Source: a virus. Taken from it: a DNA stretch of 64,000 nucleotides. Position 1 is the stretch's first letter. Each line of letters begins with the position of its first letter. Below the pieces are notes generated by a model that saw only the letters and a list, made by a program, of their open reading frames with translations, ran no database searches and was not told where the DNA came from. Both the position numbers and the translations under genes were made by a program. Positions 7,525 through 14,712 of this stretch are shown in pieces. The stretch spans positions 1-64,000 of IMG/VR virus record IMGVR_UViG_3300048592_000229. One strand, given 5' to 3'.

Positions 7525-7805
7525 GCAATACACGACCCGACAAGCGATACCGCGACCCGGACAAAGCGCCCGGCATCGTCAGCGAGAAGCGGCTGACGTT
7601 CTTCCTGCCGCACGCCATGTTCCGGCGGCTCAAGCTGGCCGGCGGCAACTGCCAGGTGGCCAACGCGAAGGCAAACGGCAATGCCGGCGATGCGCCCGAA
7701 CTGCCGGAGTCGCCGTCTGCGCTGGCGCGGCTGGCCATCGAGGCGCTGTTCGGCGAGGCGGACCAAGCCGTGGTGGACGCGGTGCGGAAGGCGGGCAAGA
7801 AATGA
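7521..7805 (+). CDS. hypothetical protein, 94 aa, possible RHH fold
   Basis: The ATG follows AAGGAGCAAGC, the stereotyped ribosome leader of this phage. The segment KRLTFFLPHAMFRRLKLAGG looks like a strand plus helix, and SALARLAIEALFGEADQAVVDAVRK is helical, giving an RHH-like outline with a longer linker. It overlaps the broken gene at 7802 by ATGA. Confidence 0.6.
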   Translation: MSNTRPDKRYRDPDKAPGIVSEKRLTFFLPHAMFRRLKLAGGNCQVANAKANGNAGDAPELPESPSALARLAIEALFGEADQAVVDAVRKAGKK

Positions 7806-7949
7806 GGCACAAGGGGCTTCCGCATCGCTGGCGAGTGCTACTCGTGGTTCGACAGAACCAAGGAAACGAGCACCTGGCACACCGACACGCCCGCGTGGCT
7901 TGACGGCATCATCGCCAAACACAAGGACGGGTACGAGGTGATCCCGTGA
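7802..7949 (+). pseudogene. frameshifted small gene (48 aa if repaired)
   Basis: The ATG at 7802 couples to the upstream stop and reads MRHKG, then the frame turns into unlikely sequence. The frame one base away reads GFRIAGECYSWFDRTKETS and continues convincingly to a TGA at 7947-7949 that overlaps the next GTG, but it has no start codon of its own. Removing one G from the GGGG run at 7813-7816 joins the two parts perfectly. This may be a real mutation, a sequencing error in the homopolymer, or recoding. Confidence 0.6.
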
Positions 7950-8158
7950 CCGCGCCCGTCGTCTACTACTCCACGGCGTTCGTCGCGCGGCATCCGACCG
8001 CATGGTGGGAGTTGCAGGGCCGCATCGTGAGCGGCGTGCAGTGCCGCGACTGCCACCACTGGCAGGAGCAGCCGGCCAAGGTGTTCGTCTACGACCCCGA
8101 CGAGCGGTGCGAAGCATGCGGCGGCTGCCGCCTTTCCTACGGACTGGAGGTAGAGTGA
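7946..8158 (+). CDS. zinc-ribbon-like protein, 70 aa
   Basis: It starts at GTG overlapping the previous TGA. Two cysteine pairs, CRDCHHW and CEACGGC, suggest a zinc ribbon in the C-terminal half; the N-terminal half contains a WWELQGRI helix. It is the first intact gene ahead of the glycosyltransferase genes. Function unknown. Confidence 0.65.
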   Translation: MTAPVVYYSTAFVARHPTAWWELQGRIVSGVQCRDCHHWQEQPAKVFVYDPDERCEACGGCRLSYGLEVE

Positions 8159-8916
8159 GCCACACGAAGATCATGCTGGCGGTGCCGACCTACAACGGCA
8201 GCATCGACTACCGGCACGCTCGCAGCTACCGCGCCTTCTACGAAATGGGCCGCGCCAGTCTGTACGCGGCGCTTTCCAACCTGGTCGCGGCCGACGCCGG
8301 CATGGTGGACAAGGCGCAAGCCGTGCGCGATGCCACCAATGCGCTGCAACGCGATCCCGTGGACGTGGTGCATTGGCAGGTGAACAGCGCGCTGTGCTAC
8401 GGGTTCAATGGCCTGTACCAATCGGCGCTGCGGCGGCGTGGCACGAACGGCGTGACACACTTCCTGATGCTGCATGCCGACGTGGGCGTTGAGACGCCAG
8501 CCGTGCCGTGGCCGGAGAAGATGCTGGCCATCATGGAGCGCGAAAAGCTGGGCGTGCTCAGTGTGACCGTGCCGCTCAAGACGCCCGGCGGAGAGACAAG
8601 CGCGGCAATCGACGCGCACGATGACCAGCCGCTGCGACGGCTGACTATCGGCGACACGGCGATGCGAACCGTCACGACTCGGCAGGAGCCGGGCCTGCTG
8701 ATCAACACCGGCTGCATGATGATCGACTTGCGTCAGCCGTGGGCCGACGATGTGTGCTTCCAAACGCGCGACTACATCGAGAACGGCGAGCCGGTGTTTC
8801 ACCCGGAGGATTGGGAGTTCTCGCGGTGGCTGCGGGAGCGTGGCGTGGCGTTCGGGACGACAGGCGAGGTGATGGCCGTTCATGTGGGCGGCCGTACCGA
8901 ATACCGGAACATGTGA
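8155..8916 (+). CDS. GT-A fold glycosyltransferase-like protein (GT2-like)
   Basis: The N-terminus KIMLAVPTYNG is the typical nucleotide-sugar-binding start of GT2-type transferases. THFLMLHADVGVETP holds the region where the metal-binding acidic motif sits (ADVG here instead of canonical DxD). A later GLLINTGCMMI and PEDWEFSRWLRERG resemble the acceptor-side ED motif. The enzyme should transfer a sugar from a nucleotide donor, presumably in the cytoplasm. GTG start overlapping the upstream stop. It opens a cassette of carbohydrate- and sulfate-modifying genes. Confidence 0.75.
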   Translation: MSHTKIMLAVPTYNGSIDYRHARSYRAFYEMGRASLYAALSNLVAADAGMVDKAQAVRDATNALQRDPVDVVHWQVNSALCYGFNGLYQSALRRRGTNGVTHFLMLHADVGVETPAVPWPEKMLAIMEREKLGVLSVTVPLKTPGGETSAAIDAHDDQPLRRLTIGDTAMRTVTTRQEPGLLINTGCMMIDLRQPWADDVCFQTRDYIENGEPVFHPEDWEFSRWLRERGVAFGTTGEVMAVHVGGRTEYRNM

Positions 8917-8928
8917 AGGAGGCGGGCG

Positions 8929-9105
8929 ATGATCAATTGGGACTACATCCGGCACATTGCTGGAGACATGATGGACGACTCGGAATACGCGCCGATACCG
9001 TGTCGGTTGCCGGACGGCACGCTGATGTGGGTCGTTGGTGTGGAAGGACGCGACAGGAGCGCAACGCTGGTTCTGAGCAACGAGCGCCCGAAGGACGACG
9101 AATGA
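8929..9105 (+). CDS. hypothetical protein, 58 aa
   Basis: A strong GAAGGAGG site at 8915-8922 precedes the ATG. The protein begins MINWDYIRHIAGDMM and ends in an acidic tail. It is coupled by ATGA to the next gene. No family recognised; its position between two sugar-modifying genes suggests an accessory role only. Confidence 0.65.
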   Translation: MINWDYIRHIAGDMMDDSEYAPIPCRLPDGTLMWVVGVEGRDRSATLVLSNERPKDDE

Positions 9106-10409
9106 CGCGCGTACTCTACCTGAACGATACCAGCCGCTGGCACGTCGGCTCGGCCGTGGCCAGTGAATCCATCGCGTGGGCCATCGTGAAGGCCGGCGGC
9201 GAGATTGTGCGCACGGTCATCACGGGAGATGCACGGGCGTGCGACGACGCATTGCGCGCTGGCGACTATGACGCTCTGGTCATCAACGGCGAGGGCACGC
9301 TGCACGACTGTGAGGATTGCGACTCGCGCGAGTGGCCGGCGGTCCTGATGCGCGCGTGTGAGACGGCGATGCAAGCCGGCAAGCGCGTGGCTGTGGTCAA
9401 CGCGCTGTGGTGTCGCATGAGTCCGGTATTCGCCGACATTCTGCGCGACTGCGATCTGGTGGTGTTCCGCGACACTATCAGCCGCGCGGTGGCTGGCATG
9501 CCGGATGCGCCGTGCTTCCCGGATGCGGCGCTGATGTGCCCGATTCCGACGATTGCCACTGGCGACAAGCGCGGCCACCTGACCGGCACGTCGCCGATGG
9601 AGTGGAATCTGTCGTCCGATCCCGATGCGCGCGTACCACGCAGCGGAGGCGCTACGGCGTGGGTCAAGTACCTGTGCCGGCTGGCCGAGATTGAAAGCCT
9701 GCGGACGTGCCAGCATCACGCCTTGCTGGCGGCGGCCATCGTCGGAACGAGCGTGGTGCCGTGGTCGTCGGAGTTGCTGGGTCGCGGCTGGAAGAACGAG
9801 GGGCTGATGGCGTGGGCGGGGTTGCCAGCGGCCGACTCGCCTGACGCGGAGCCTGTCGAGACGGCGGACCTTGCGCGCGTTCTGGTGGATGAACGCGAGA
9901 AGATGGTGGAGGCGTACCCGATGATGCTGCGGGACGTATTCGAGGGGCGCACGCGGGAGACGGCCGATGCCGCTGGCGATGGAGGGGAAGAAGTGATCAT
10001 CGATAACGTCACCATCTTCAAGGCGCACGTTCGACCGGAGCGTACGTCGCTGATAGGTGGAACATGGCCAGCCATCGACTTCGGGCCAGACTGGTGCAGC
10101 ACCACCGTCGCAAACCTGCTGGCCAATATCGACGGCGGATATTACCCGACCGTCCACATGGGCCACCACGAGTCCGGTAAGCTGCCGGAGCATGTTGGGT
10201 TCGTCACGGGCGCAAGGTACGACGCCGATTCCGAGACGATAGTCGTGAGGATGGCCCTGCACATCGCCGAAGGGACTGATTTTGATGCGCTGCGGCCGAG
10301 TGTTGAGGTTGCTGCCGAACGCCCTGAAATCCTGTCGGTGGCGCTGATCCACGGCCCGCTGGACGCCGGGATTGACAAGCACGTGCCGATGCTCGGGAGC
10401 TACCTGTGA
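9102..10409 (+). CDS. pyruvyl-transferase-like domain fused to prohead-protease-like domain
   Basis: Residues 1-290 resemble polysaccharide pyruvyl-transferase or GT-B-type proteins: an N-terminal WHVGSAVASESI stretch, then VINGEGTLHD in place of the usual GGG loop. Residues 300-435 resemble the protease domain encoded at 26690: NVTIFKA, YYPTVHMGHHESG, RPSVEV and ILSVALIHG align with VEIFQA, YLPPVHIGHHKG, YRSVEI and ISSLALL, so the putative His and Ser are kept. An in-frame GTG at 9993 after GGAGGGGAAGAA could yield the C-terminal domain alone. No stop separates the two parts. Confidence 0.6.
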   Translation: MTRVLYLNDTSRWHVGSAVASESIAWAIVKAGGEIVRTVITGDARACDDALRAGDYDALVINGEGTLHDCEDCDSREWPAVLMRACETAMQAGKRVAVVNALWCRMSPVFADILRDCDLVVFRDTISRAVAGMPDAPCFPDAALMCPIPTIATGDKRGHLTGTSPMEWNLSSDPDARVPRSGGATAWVKYLCRLAEIESLRTCQHHALLAAAIVGTSVVPWSSELLGRGWKNEGLMAWAGLPAADSPDAEPVETADLARVLVDEREKMVEAYPMMLRDVFEGRTRETADAAGDGGEEVIIDNVTIFKAHVRPERTSLIGGTWPAIDFGPDWCSTTVANLLANIDGGYYPTVHMGHHESGKLPEHVGFVTGARYDADSETIVVRMALHIAEGTDFDALRPSVEVAAERPEILSVALIHGPLDAGIDKHVPMLGSYL

Positions 10410-11089
10410 ACCGCATCGCCATGGTCCTGTTCAAGCCGCCAGGCAACCTGCCGGCCTACTCCAGCGGGTTTTCCCCGGCCTACGCCGACCGCGTAGCGCG
10501 CAACATCTATCGGCACGCCGGGTCGAGAACGGAAGTCGTCGTGTTGACCGACTACCCGGCCGACGACTTCACTGAAGGCCAGACGCTGCTGCCGTTCCAG
10601 CACCCGGAGCGCGGCTGGTGCTCGCTGATGGAGTTGTTTCGCCCTGACGTTGTGCGCGGCGGCGCGCTGCTGATCGGGCTGGATACGGTGTTTGTCGGCG
10701 GGCTTGACCGCGTGTGGAATGCCATTCGCGAGCACGGATACATCGCCTGCGGTGGGCGCACCAACCTGCCGGACGCGTTCAGCAACAGCGTCGTCGGTAT
10801 TGACGCGAAGCACGCGGCTGCCGTGTGGGAGGATTGGTGCCACCGCCGCACGGCGGACTTGCCGAACAAGCGATACTGGCTCTACGGCGCGTTCTCGGAG
10901 ATGTTCTGGCTGCGGGATCGGCACCCGTCGAATGCGTACTGGCAGAAGGTGCTTCCGGGCCGCGTGGTCAGCTACAAGCAGCACCTGGACCGGATGCGTC
11001 CGGGCGATGACGTGGCCATTTGTTATTTTCATGGGGAACCGAAACCGCACAATCTGGCGGACGAGTGGATCAAGCGGGAGTGGGCGTGA
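10406..11089 (+). CDS. glycosyltransferase-like protein, 227 aa
   Basis: It has a GT-A-like outline: RIAMVLFKPPG start, EVVVLTDYP, a LIGLDTVFVGG segment with LD at the usual DxD place, and a C-terminal ICYFHGEPKPHNL, a His-containing block seen in many small phage and bacterial transferases of the GT8-like type. It starts at GTG overlapping the previous TGA and is followed immediately by a sulfotransferase-like gene. Substrate unknown. Confidence 0.65.
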   Translation: MNRIAMVLFKPPGNLPAYSSGFSPAYADRVARNIYRHAGSRTEVVVLTDYPADDFTEGQTLLPFQHPERGWCSLMELFRPDVVRGGALLIGLDTVFVGGLDRVWNAIREHGYIACGGRTNLPDAFSNSVVGIDAKHAAAVWEDWCHRRTADLPNKRYWLYGAFSEMFWLRDRHPSNAYWQKVLPGRVVSYKQHLDRMRPGDDVAICYFHGEPKPHNLADEWIKREWA

Positions 11090-11682
11090 TGGCCGTTTAC
11101 ACGCCGCGTCTGGTCTACGTCCACATGCCGAAAACGGCCGGCACGTTCGTGCAGTCCACGCTGATTTCCAGGGCGCGCGGAGAACGTCGCGGTGGGCACA
11201 CGCTAGCGCGCGATATCCCGACCGGGCGGCTGCTGCGGCGCAAGGTGTTTGGCACCGTGCGTGAGCCATGCGCGTGGTACGAATCGCTGTGGCTGCATTC
11301 TGTGCGCGACGGCTACTGTAACCGCACGTTCGGCGATTGCATGGCGCGCTGGCTGGATGTGCGCAATCTCGGCGGTGTGTGGCACCCGCTGCCGCCATTC
11401 AGGCGCATCACTCTGCCGGATGAGCCGGTCGGCCTATGGACGGCGGCCGTGCGTGGCTGGTACGGCAACGGCAACGGCGGGTGGGCGGTAGACGCGCTGG
11501 TGCGTGTCGCGCACCTGTCGGACGGGCTGCGGATACTCGGCGTGGACGCGAGCTGTCAGCCGCGCGAGAATGAGCGCCCGGCGGGTGAATCGGTGGAGTG
11601 TACGCCCCGGATGCGTGAGGCGGTTGCGCGCGCGGATGGCGCGATGTGGGAGCAACTACGGGAGGCAGTGACGCATGTTTGA
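11089..11682 (+). CDS. sulfotransferase-like protein
   Basis: Near residue 10, VYVHMPKTAGTF matches the PAPS 5'-phosphosulfate-binding loop (PKxxGT), and around residue 55, VREPCAWYESLW matches the 3'-phosphate-binding RxP...S block of cytosolic and bacterial sulfotransferases. At 197 residues it is compact but spans both signature sites. It should transfer sulfate from PAPS to a hydroxyl, most likely on a sugar. The start overlaps the upstream stop. A second, related gene lies at 13829. Confidence 0.75.
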   Translation: MAVYTPRLVYVHMPKTAGTFVQSTLISRARGERRGGHTLARDIPTGRLLRRKVFGTVREPCAWYESLWLHSVRDGYCNRTFGDCMARWLDVRNLGGVWHPLPPFRRITLPDEPVGLWTAAVRGWYGNGNGGWAVDALVRVAHLSDGLRILGVDASCQPRENERPAGESVECTPRMREAVARADGAMWEQLREAVTHV

Positions 11683-11935
11683 CAACGACCGCAGGGAATG
11701 GTGGTTCGCGCAGGGTTACGGCATCGCCACGCCAGCAGCGGTTCGCAAAATCACGATCCACTACCGGAGGCGCGCAAAGCCACACCGTTCACAATTCGAC
11801 AGCGGACGCACACTGGCACGCACTGAGCGGCTGATCGGCTCGCCGTTCGACGCCGACGAATTGGCCCGTTGGACAGAGCAGGCGCGGCGCGGATACGAGT
11901 TCCAGAAGGAATTGATGCGAACGGAGTCCGAGTGA
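11675..11935 (+). CDS. hypothetical protein, 86 aa
   Basis: Small basic protein with a tryptophan-rich start (REWWFAQGYG) and a helical RWTEQARRGYEFQKEL tail. It overlaps the sulfotransferase gene by 8 bases and the next start by TGATG. Its place inside the cassette suggests co-expression; no domain is recognised. Confidence 0.6.
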   Translation: MFDNDRREWWFAQGYGIATPAAVRKITIHYRRRAKPHRSQFDSGRTLARTERLIGSPFDADELARWTEQARRGYEFQKELMRTESE

Positions 11936-12411
11936 TGTTTGACGGGCAGACCGTAGCACTGGTGGGAAACGGCCCGGCAAGCCGCGCATACGACGCCGTG
12001 GACGCCTGCGATGCCGTGATCCGCTGCAATCTCTACCGGCTGGGCCACGACACGGGATGGGTGACGACGCACCACGCCATGAACGCGGCCGAGTTGGCCC
12101 GCGAGACACCGGCCGGCGTGAAGCGCATCGCGTGCGTGCCGTCCGACCGACTGCGCCATGTGCCGGGTGATTGCCAGCACGTTGACGTGTGGCTGCCGCG
12201 TGACTGGCTGCGCAGGCTGGACGAGCGAATGACCGCGCGGCCGTCTGTCGGCTGCATGCTGACGCACTGGCTGCTGGAGTGCTGCAATCCGGCGCGAGTC
12301 GTGATGGTAGGTTTTTCGTGGTGCAACCATTCGGTTGCCAAGGTGCATGATCTGGAAGAGGAACGGCGCATGTTTGACGCGGCTGACACGCGAAAGGTGG
12401 TGCTACTGTGA
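11935..12411 (+). CDS. GT29/sialyltransferase-like protein, 158 aa
   Basis: The N-terminus TVALVGNGPASR followed by DAVIRCN resembles the L sialylmotif of family 29 transferases (VGNGPS ... D.VIRfN), which binds the CMP-sugar donor. ARPSVGCMLTHWLLE lies where the S motif would be. It is short for the family, so it may be a minimal or divergent form. The donor sugar cannot be read from sequence. Coupled on both sides. Confidence 0.6.
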   Translation: MFDGQTVALVGNGPASRAYDAVDACDAVIRCNLYRLGHDTGWVTTHHAMNAAELARETPAGVKRIACVPSDRLRHVPGDCQHVDVWLPRDWLRRLDERMTARPSVGCMLTHWLLECCNPARVVMVGFSWCNHSVAKVHDLEEERRMFDAADTRKVVLL

Positions 12412-12905
12412 TTCCGGTGAAACAAAGCAACCGGCACGATCCCGACAATGGCGTGTGGGGCGACTGCCACCGGGCGGCTGTCGCGAGCATCCTGAGATTG
12501 CCGTTGGAGGCCGTGCCACACTTCTGCGACGGCGGACCGGATGCCGATGAGTTTGTCCGCAGGGAGCGCAATTTCCTGACCAGCGTCGGACTATTCGCGG
12601 TCGAGTTTGCATGGGCCGCTGATCTTGATGAAGTTCTGGCGACGATGGGCGAGCGATACGACGGAATCCACTACCTGCTCGGCGGGTGGAGCCGCACTGG
12701 ATGTAACCACACGGTTGTTTGCTGCGGTAGGCGAATCGTCCATGATCCGTCGCTGGATGACAGCGGTATCATCGGTCCGATGGAACCGACCGGGCGCTAC
12801 CACGTCACCATGTTCGGGGCGATGTGGCCGTGCTCAGTTGCGGCGAAGTCTGAAAGGGTCAAGCAGTGGTACGAGAGCCGGATAAAGGAGCTCATGCACC
12901 GATGA
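12408..12905 (+). CDS. papain-like cysteine peptidase family protein
   Basis: GDCHRAAVASILRLPLEAVP near residue 19 holds the candidate nucleophile Cys at a helix start, and HTVVCCGRRIVHDPS around residue 100 holds the candidate His and following Asp. This layout defines a common phage family related to C39/papain-like peptidases, usually uncharacterised. It could process a protein, act as a transglutaminase-type enzyme, or be inactive. It starts at GTG overlapping the GT29-like gene, inside the sugar/sulfate cassette. Confidence 0.65.
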   Translation: MIPVKQSNRHDPDNGVWGDCHRAAVASILRLPLEAVPHFCDGGPDADEFVRRERNFLTSVGLFAVEFAWAADLDEVLATMGERYDGIHYLLGGWSRTGCNHTVVCCGRRIVHDPSLDDSGIIGPMEPTGRYHVTMFGAMWPCSVAAKSERVKQWYESRIKELMHR

Positions 12906-13447
12906 TTGACACCGTGGAAATCTGGTGCCCCGGTCAATCGCTGGTGCCGCATCATCCGGTCGGCGAGTGGGTCATCACAGTCAACCGCGCATCGGCCGCG
13001 TGGCACGAATGGCGATACAGCCAGTACGGCACAGACGCCCGCTGGTGGCACGTCAGCCGCGACGTGGAACAACTGCGCGCAATGCGCGAGATGATCGGCT
13101 ACGGGCTGGTTGCGCCGGACTGCATCACGTCCAGCAAGGCGTACGGGTTTGAGTGCGCGACGATGTTCCCGGACTCGCGCTACCTGCCGTTCGAGTGGAC
13201 CGACGCATTCTGCGGAAGCCTCCGGTTCAAGCTGACGAAGATCGTGGCGCTGGCCGTGGCTCACATGATGGGCGCGCGCAAGATCGTGATGCACGGCGAC
13301 GATATGGCCGGTACGGCCGATTGGGACGGCACCGTGCTGCCGGGGTATGATCGCACCGACGAGCGATGGGAGAAGGAGCGGCGCGACACGGAAGCGGCCG
13401 TGAAGCTGCTGGAACAACGTGGCACGAGCGTGGAGTGGGCAAAATGA
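12902..13447 (+). CDS. second GT29/DUF115-like transferase, 181 aa
   Basis: VEIWCPGQSLVPHH followed by WVITVNRA mirrors the VALVGNGP...VIRCN arrangement of the gene at 11935, suggesting a nucleotide-sugar-binding Rossmann-like fold of the GT29 or DUF115 kind. VAHMMGARKIVMHGDDM in the second half is a strand-turn-helix with an acidic pair. It is linked by ATGA to the peptidase-like gene. The activity is inferred from this resemblance only. Confidence 0.5.
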   Translation: MIDTVEIWCPGQSLVPHHPVGEWVITVNRASAAWHEWRYSQYGTDARWWHVSRDVEQLRAMREMIGYGLVAPDCITSSKAYGFECATMFPDSRYLPFEWTDAFCGSLRFKLTKIVALAVAHMMGARKIVMHGDDMAGTADWDGTVLPGYDRTDERWEKERRDTEAAVKLLEQRGTSVEWAK

Positions 13448-13728
13448 GCGAGAACGAAATCACGGGTATGGGGATGGCGGCGGCGAACATCCTTGACGAC
13501 CTGTATTCGGTGCGCATCCAGTTCTGCGAGAAGCACGACGTGACGCCCGGCGCGTGCGCGTTCATCGCTCTACTGCCGCTGTGGGCAGAGCAAAGCGTGC
13601 GGCTGATTCACTCTGACGGCCGCTGGCCAACGAATACCGGAATTGCCTACGGGAAGTGCGTCAAGGGCTGGTGGGTGATCTGTGTCACGCCGTCTGGCAC
13701 GGTCGAGAAATGGAAGGTGGCAGAATGA
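13444..13728 (+). CDS. hypothetical protein, 94 aa
   Basis: A helical N-terminal part (MGMAAANILDDLYSVRIQF) leads into aromatic-rich strands (CVKGWWVICVTPSG). It overlaps the previous gene by ATGA and ends 9 bases before the tRNA gene. No family recognised. Confidence 0.6.
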   Translation: MSENEITGMGMAAANILDDLYSVRIQFCEKHDVTPGACAFIALLPLWAEQSVRLIHSDGRWPTNTGIAYGKCVKGWWVICVTPSGTVEKWKVAE

Positions 13729-13737
13729 TGACCACTC

Positions 13738-13808
13738 GCGCCATTCGCCTAACGGTCGGGCACCGGGCTTCCATCCCGGCGAAGCGGGTTCGACTCCCGC
13801 ATGGCGCT
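13738..13808 (+). tRNA. tRNA-Gly(UCC)
   Basis: A full cloverleaf can be drawn: acceptor GCGCCAT (13738-13744) with ATGGCGC (13801-13807), D stem GCC/GGC, anticodon stem CCGGG/CCCGG around loop CTTCCAT with anticodon TCC at 13770-13772, a 4-base variable region, and T stem GCGGG/CCCGC with loop TTCGACT. The discriminator is T and CCA is not encoded. It reads GGA and probably other GGN codons. It sits between two genes of the cassette. Confidence 0.92.
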
Positions 13809-13828
13809 TTCCAACCAGAGGAATCCTG

Positions 13829-14497
13829 ATGCCGGTCTACTCCGACAACCCGCCGCTGTGCGTCGTTCACATGCCGAAGTGTGGCGGCACGTGGGTATCG
13901 TCCATACTCCGCACGCACTGCGCGGCGCGAGAACTGAACGGACACCAGTGGGCGCGCGACGTGACGGCGGCTGAACTGACCGGCGGGGTTGCGCGACGGT
14001 GCGAGCACTGCGGCCACGTCCCGGCACGCAAGATGATCGGGCTGCTCCGCGACCCCGCCGACTGGTACGCATCGCTGTGGGCGCACGCCTTGCGCCGGCA
14101 GCCGCTGCGGCTCGCTGAGATTGGCGGCGGCAGCGTCAACTTCGCGGACGTGCTGCGCGTGTGGACGACGCCCGATGCGCTGTCGTGCGTGCGCAACCCG
14201 ATGGCGTTCGTGGACACGCCGGCTGCAAGCGGACCCGGCGGTCTGTGGTCACACGCCATGCGCTGGTGGTACGCTGACGCCGATGGGAACTGGCTGTCGA
14301 CGTGGTGGCTGTGGGCTGGCCGGCTGCGAGCTGACCTGTCGGAATTGATCGGCGTGGCGTTGCCGGTGCATAGCTACCCGGCCGAGAACGTCGGCAAGTA
14401 CATGGTGACGTGGACGGACGAAATGCGCGCGATGGTGCGCGAAGCAGACGGCGACAACTACGCGGAGAGGATGGCGACATGGACAACGCAGAAGTGA
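13829..14497 (+). CDS. sulfotransferase-like protein
   Basis: CVVHMPKCGGTWVSS near residue 10 is a PAPS 5'-loop of the PKxGGT type, and LLRDPADWYASLWAH near residue 75 is the partner 3'-phosphate-binding block. The gene is a paralogue of that at 11089 in order of motifs and size (222 aa). An inserted CEHCG pair may bind metal. The ATG at 13829 has an AGAGGA site; the frame is open upstream through the tRNA, but translation from there is not expected. It ends the cassette. Confidence 0.75.
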   Translation: MPVYSDNPPLCVVHMPKCGGTWVSSILRTHCAARELNGHQWARDVTAAELTGGVARRCEHCGHVPARKMIGLLRDPADWYASLWAHALRRQPLRLAEIGGGSVNFADVLRVWTTPDALSCVRNPMAFVDTPAASGPGGLWSHAMRWWYADADGNWLSTWWLWAGRLRADLSELIGVALPVHSYPAENVGKYMVTWTDEMRAMVREADGDNYAERMATWTTQK

Positions 14498-14709
14498 CCG
14501 AAATGAGCCGCGCGGAAGTGATGGCGGCGGCCGACTTGGCTCTGCGCGTGTTGACCGACGTTCCGGTCCGCGACGACAGCCGCGAGGAAGTAGTTACGAT
14601 GTGCAAGGCGGCCTGCAAGCTGCTGACAGTGGTGTTCGAGAACGCGGCGCATCCGGTGTCGGTGGTGATTCCGGCCGAAGCGTACCAGACGCCGAATGAG
14701 CCGCAGTGA
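14479..14709 (+). CDS. hypothetical protein, 76 aa
   Basis: A helical protein (MSRAEVMAAADLALRVL, EEVVTMCKAACKLLTVVF) that overlaps the sulfotransferase gene by 19 bases and ends 3 bases before TerL. No domain is recognised. The position directly ahead of TerL would suit a small terminase, but it lacks a helix-turn-helix and is short for that. Confidence 0.6.
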   Translation: MDNAEVTEMSRAEVMAAADLALRVLTDVPVRDDSREEVVTMCKAACKLLTVVFENAAHPVSVVIPAEAYQTPNEPQ

Positions 14710-14712
14710 CCC

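Noticed and set aside
13682-13828. N-terminal extension of the second sulfotransferase-like gene
   Set aside because: The extension would be read through the tRNA gene; the ATG at 13829 has a ribosome site and the PAPS-loop follows at the normal distance.
14479-14709. Small terminase directly upstream of TerL
   Set aside because: Right position, but only 76 residues and no helix-turn-helix; the protein at 3921 fits the small-terminase plan better.
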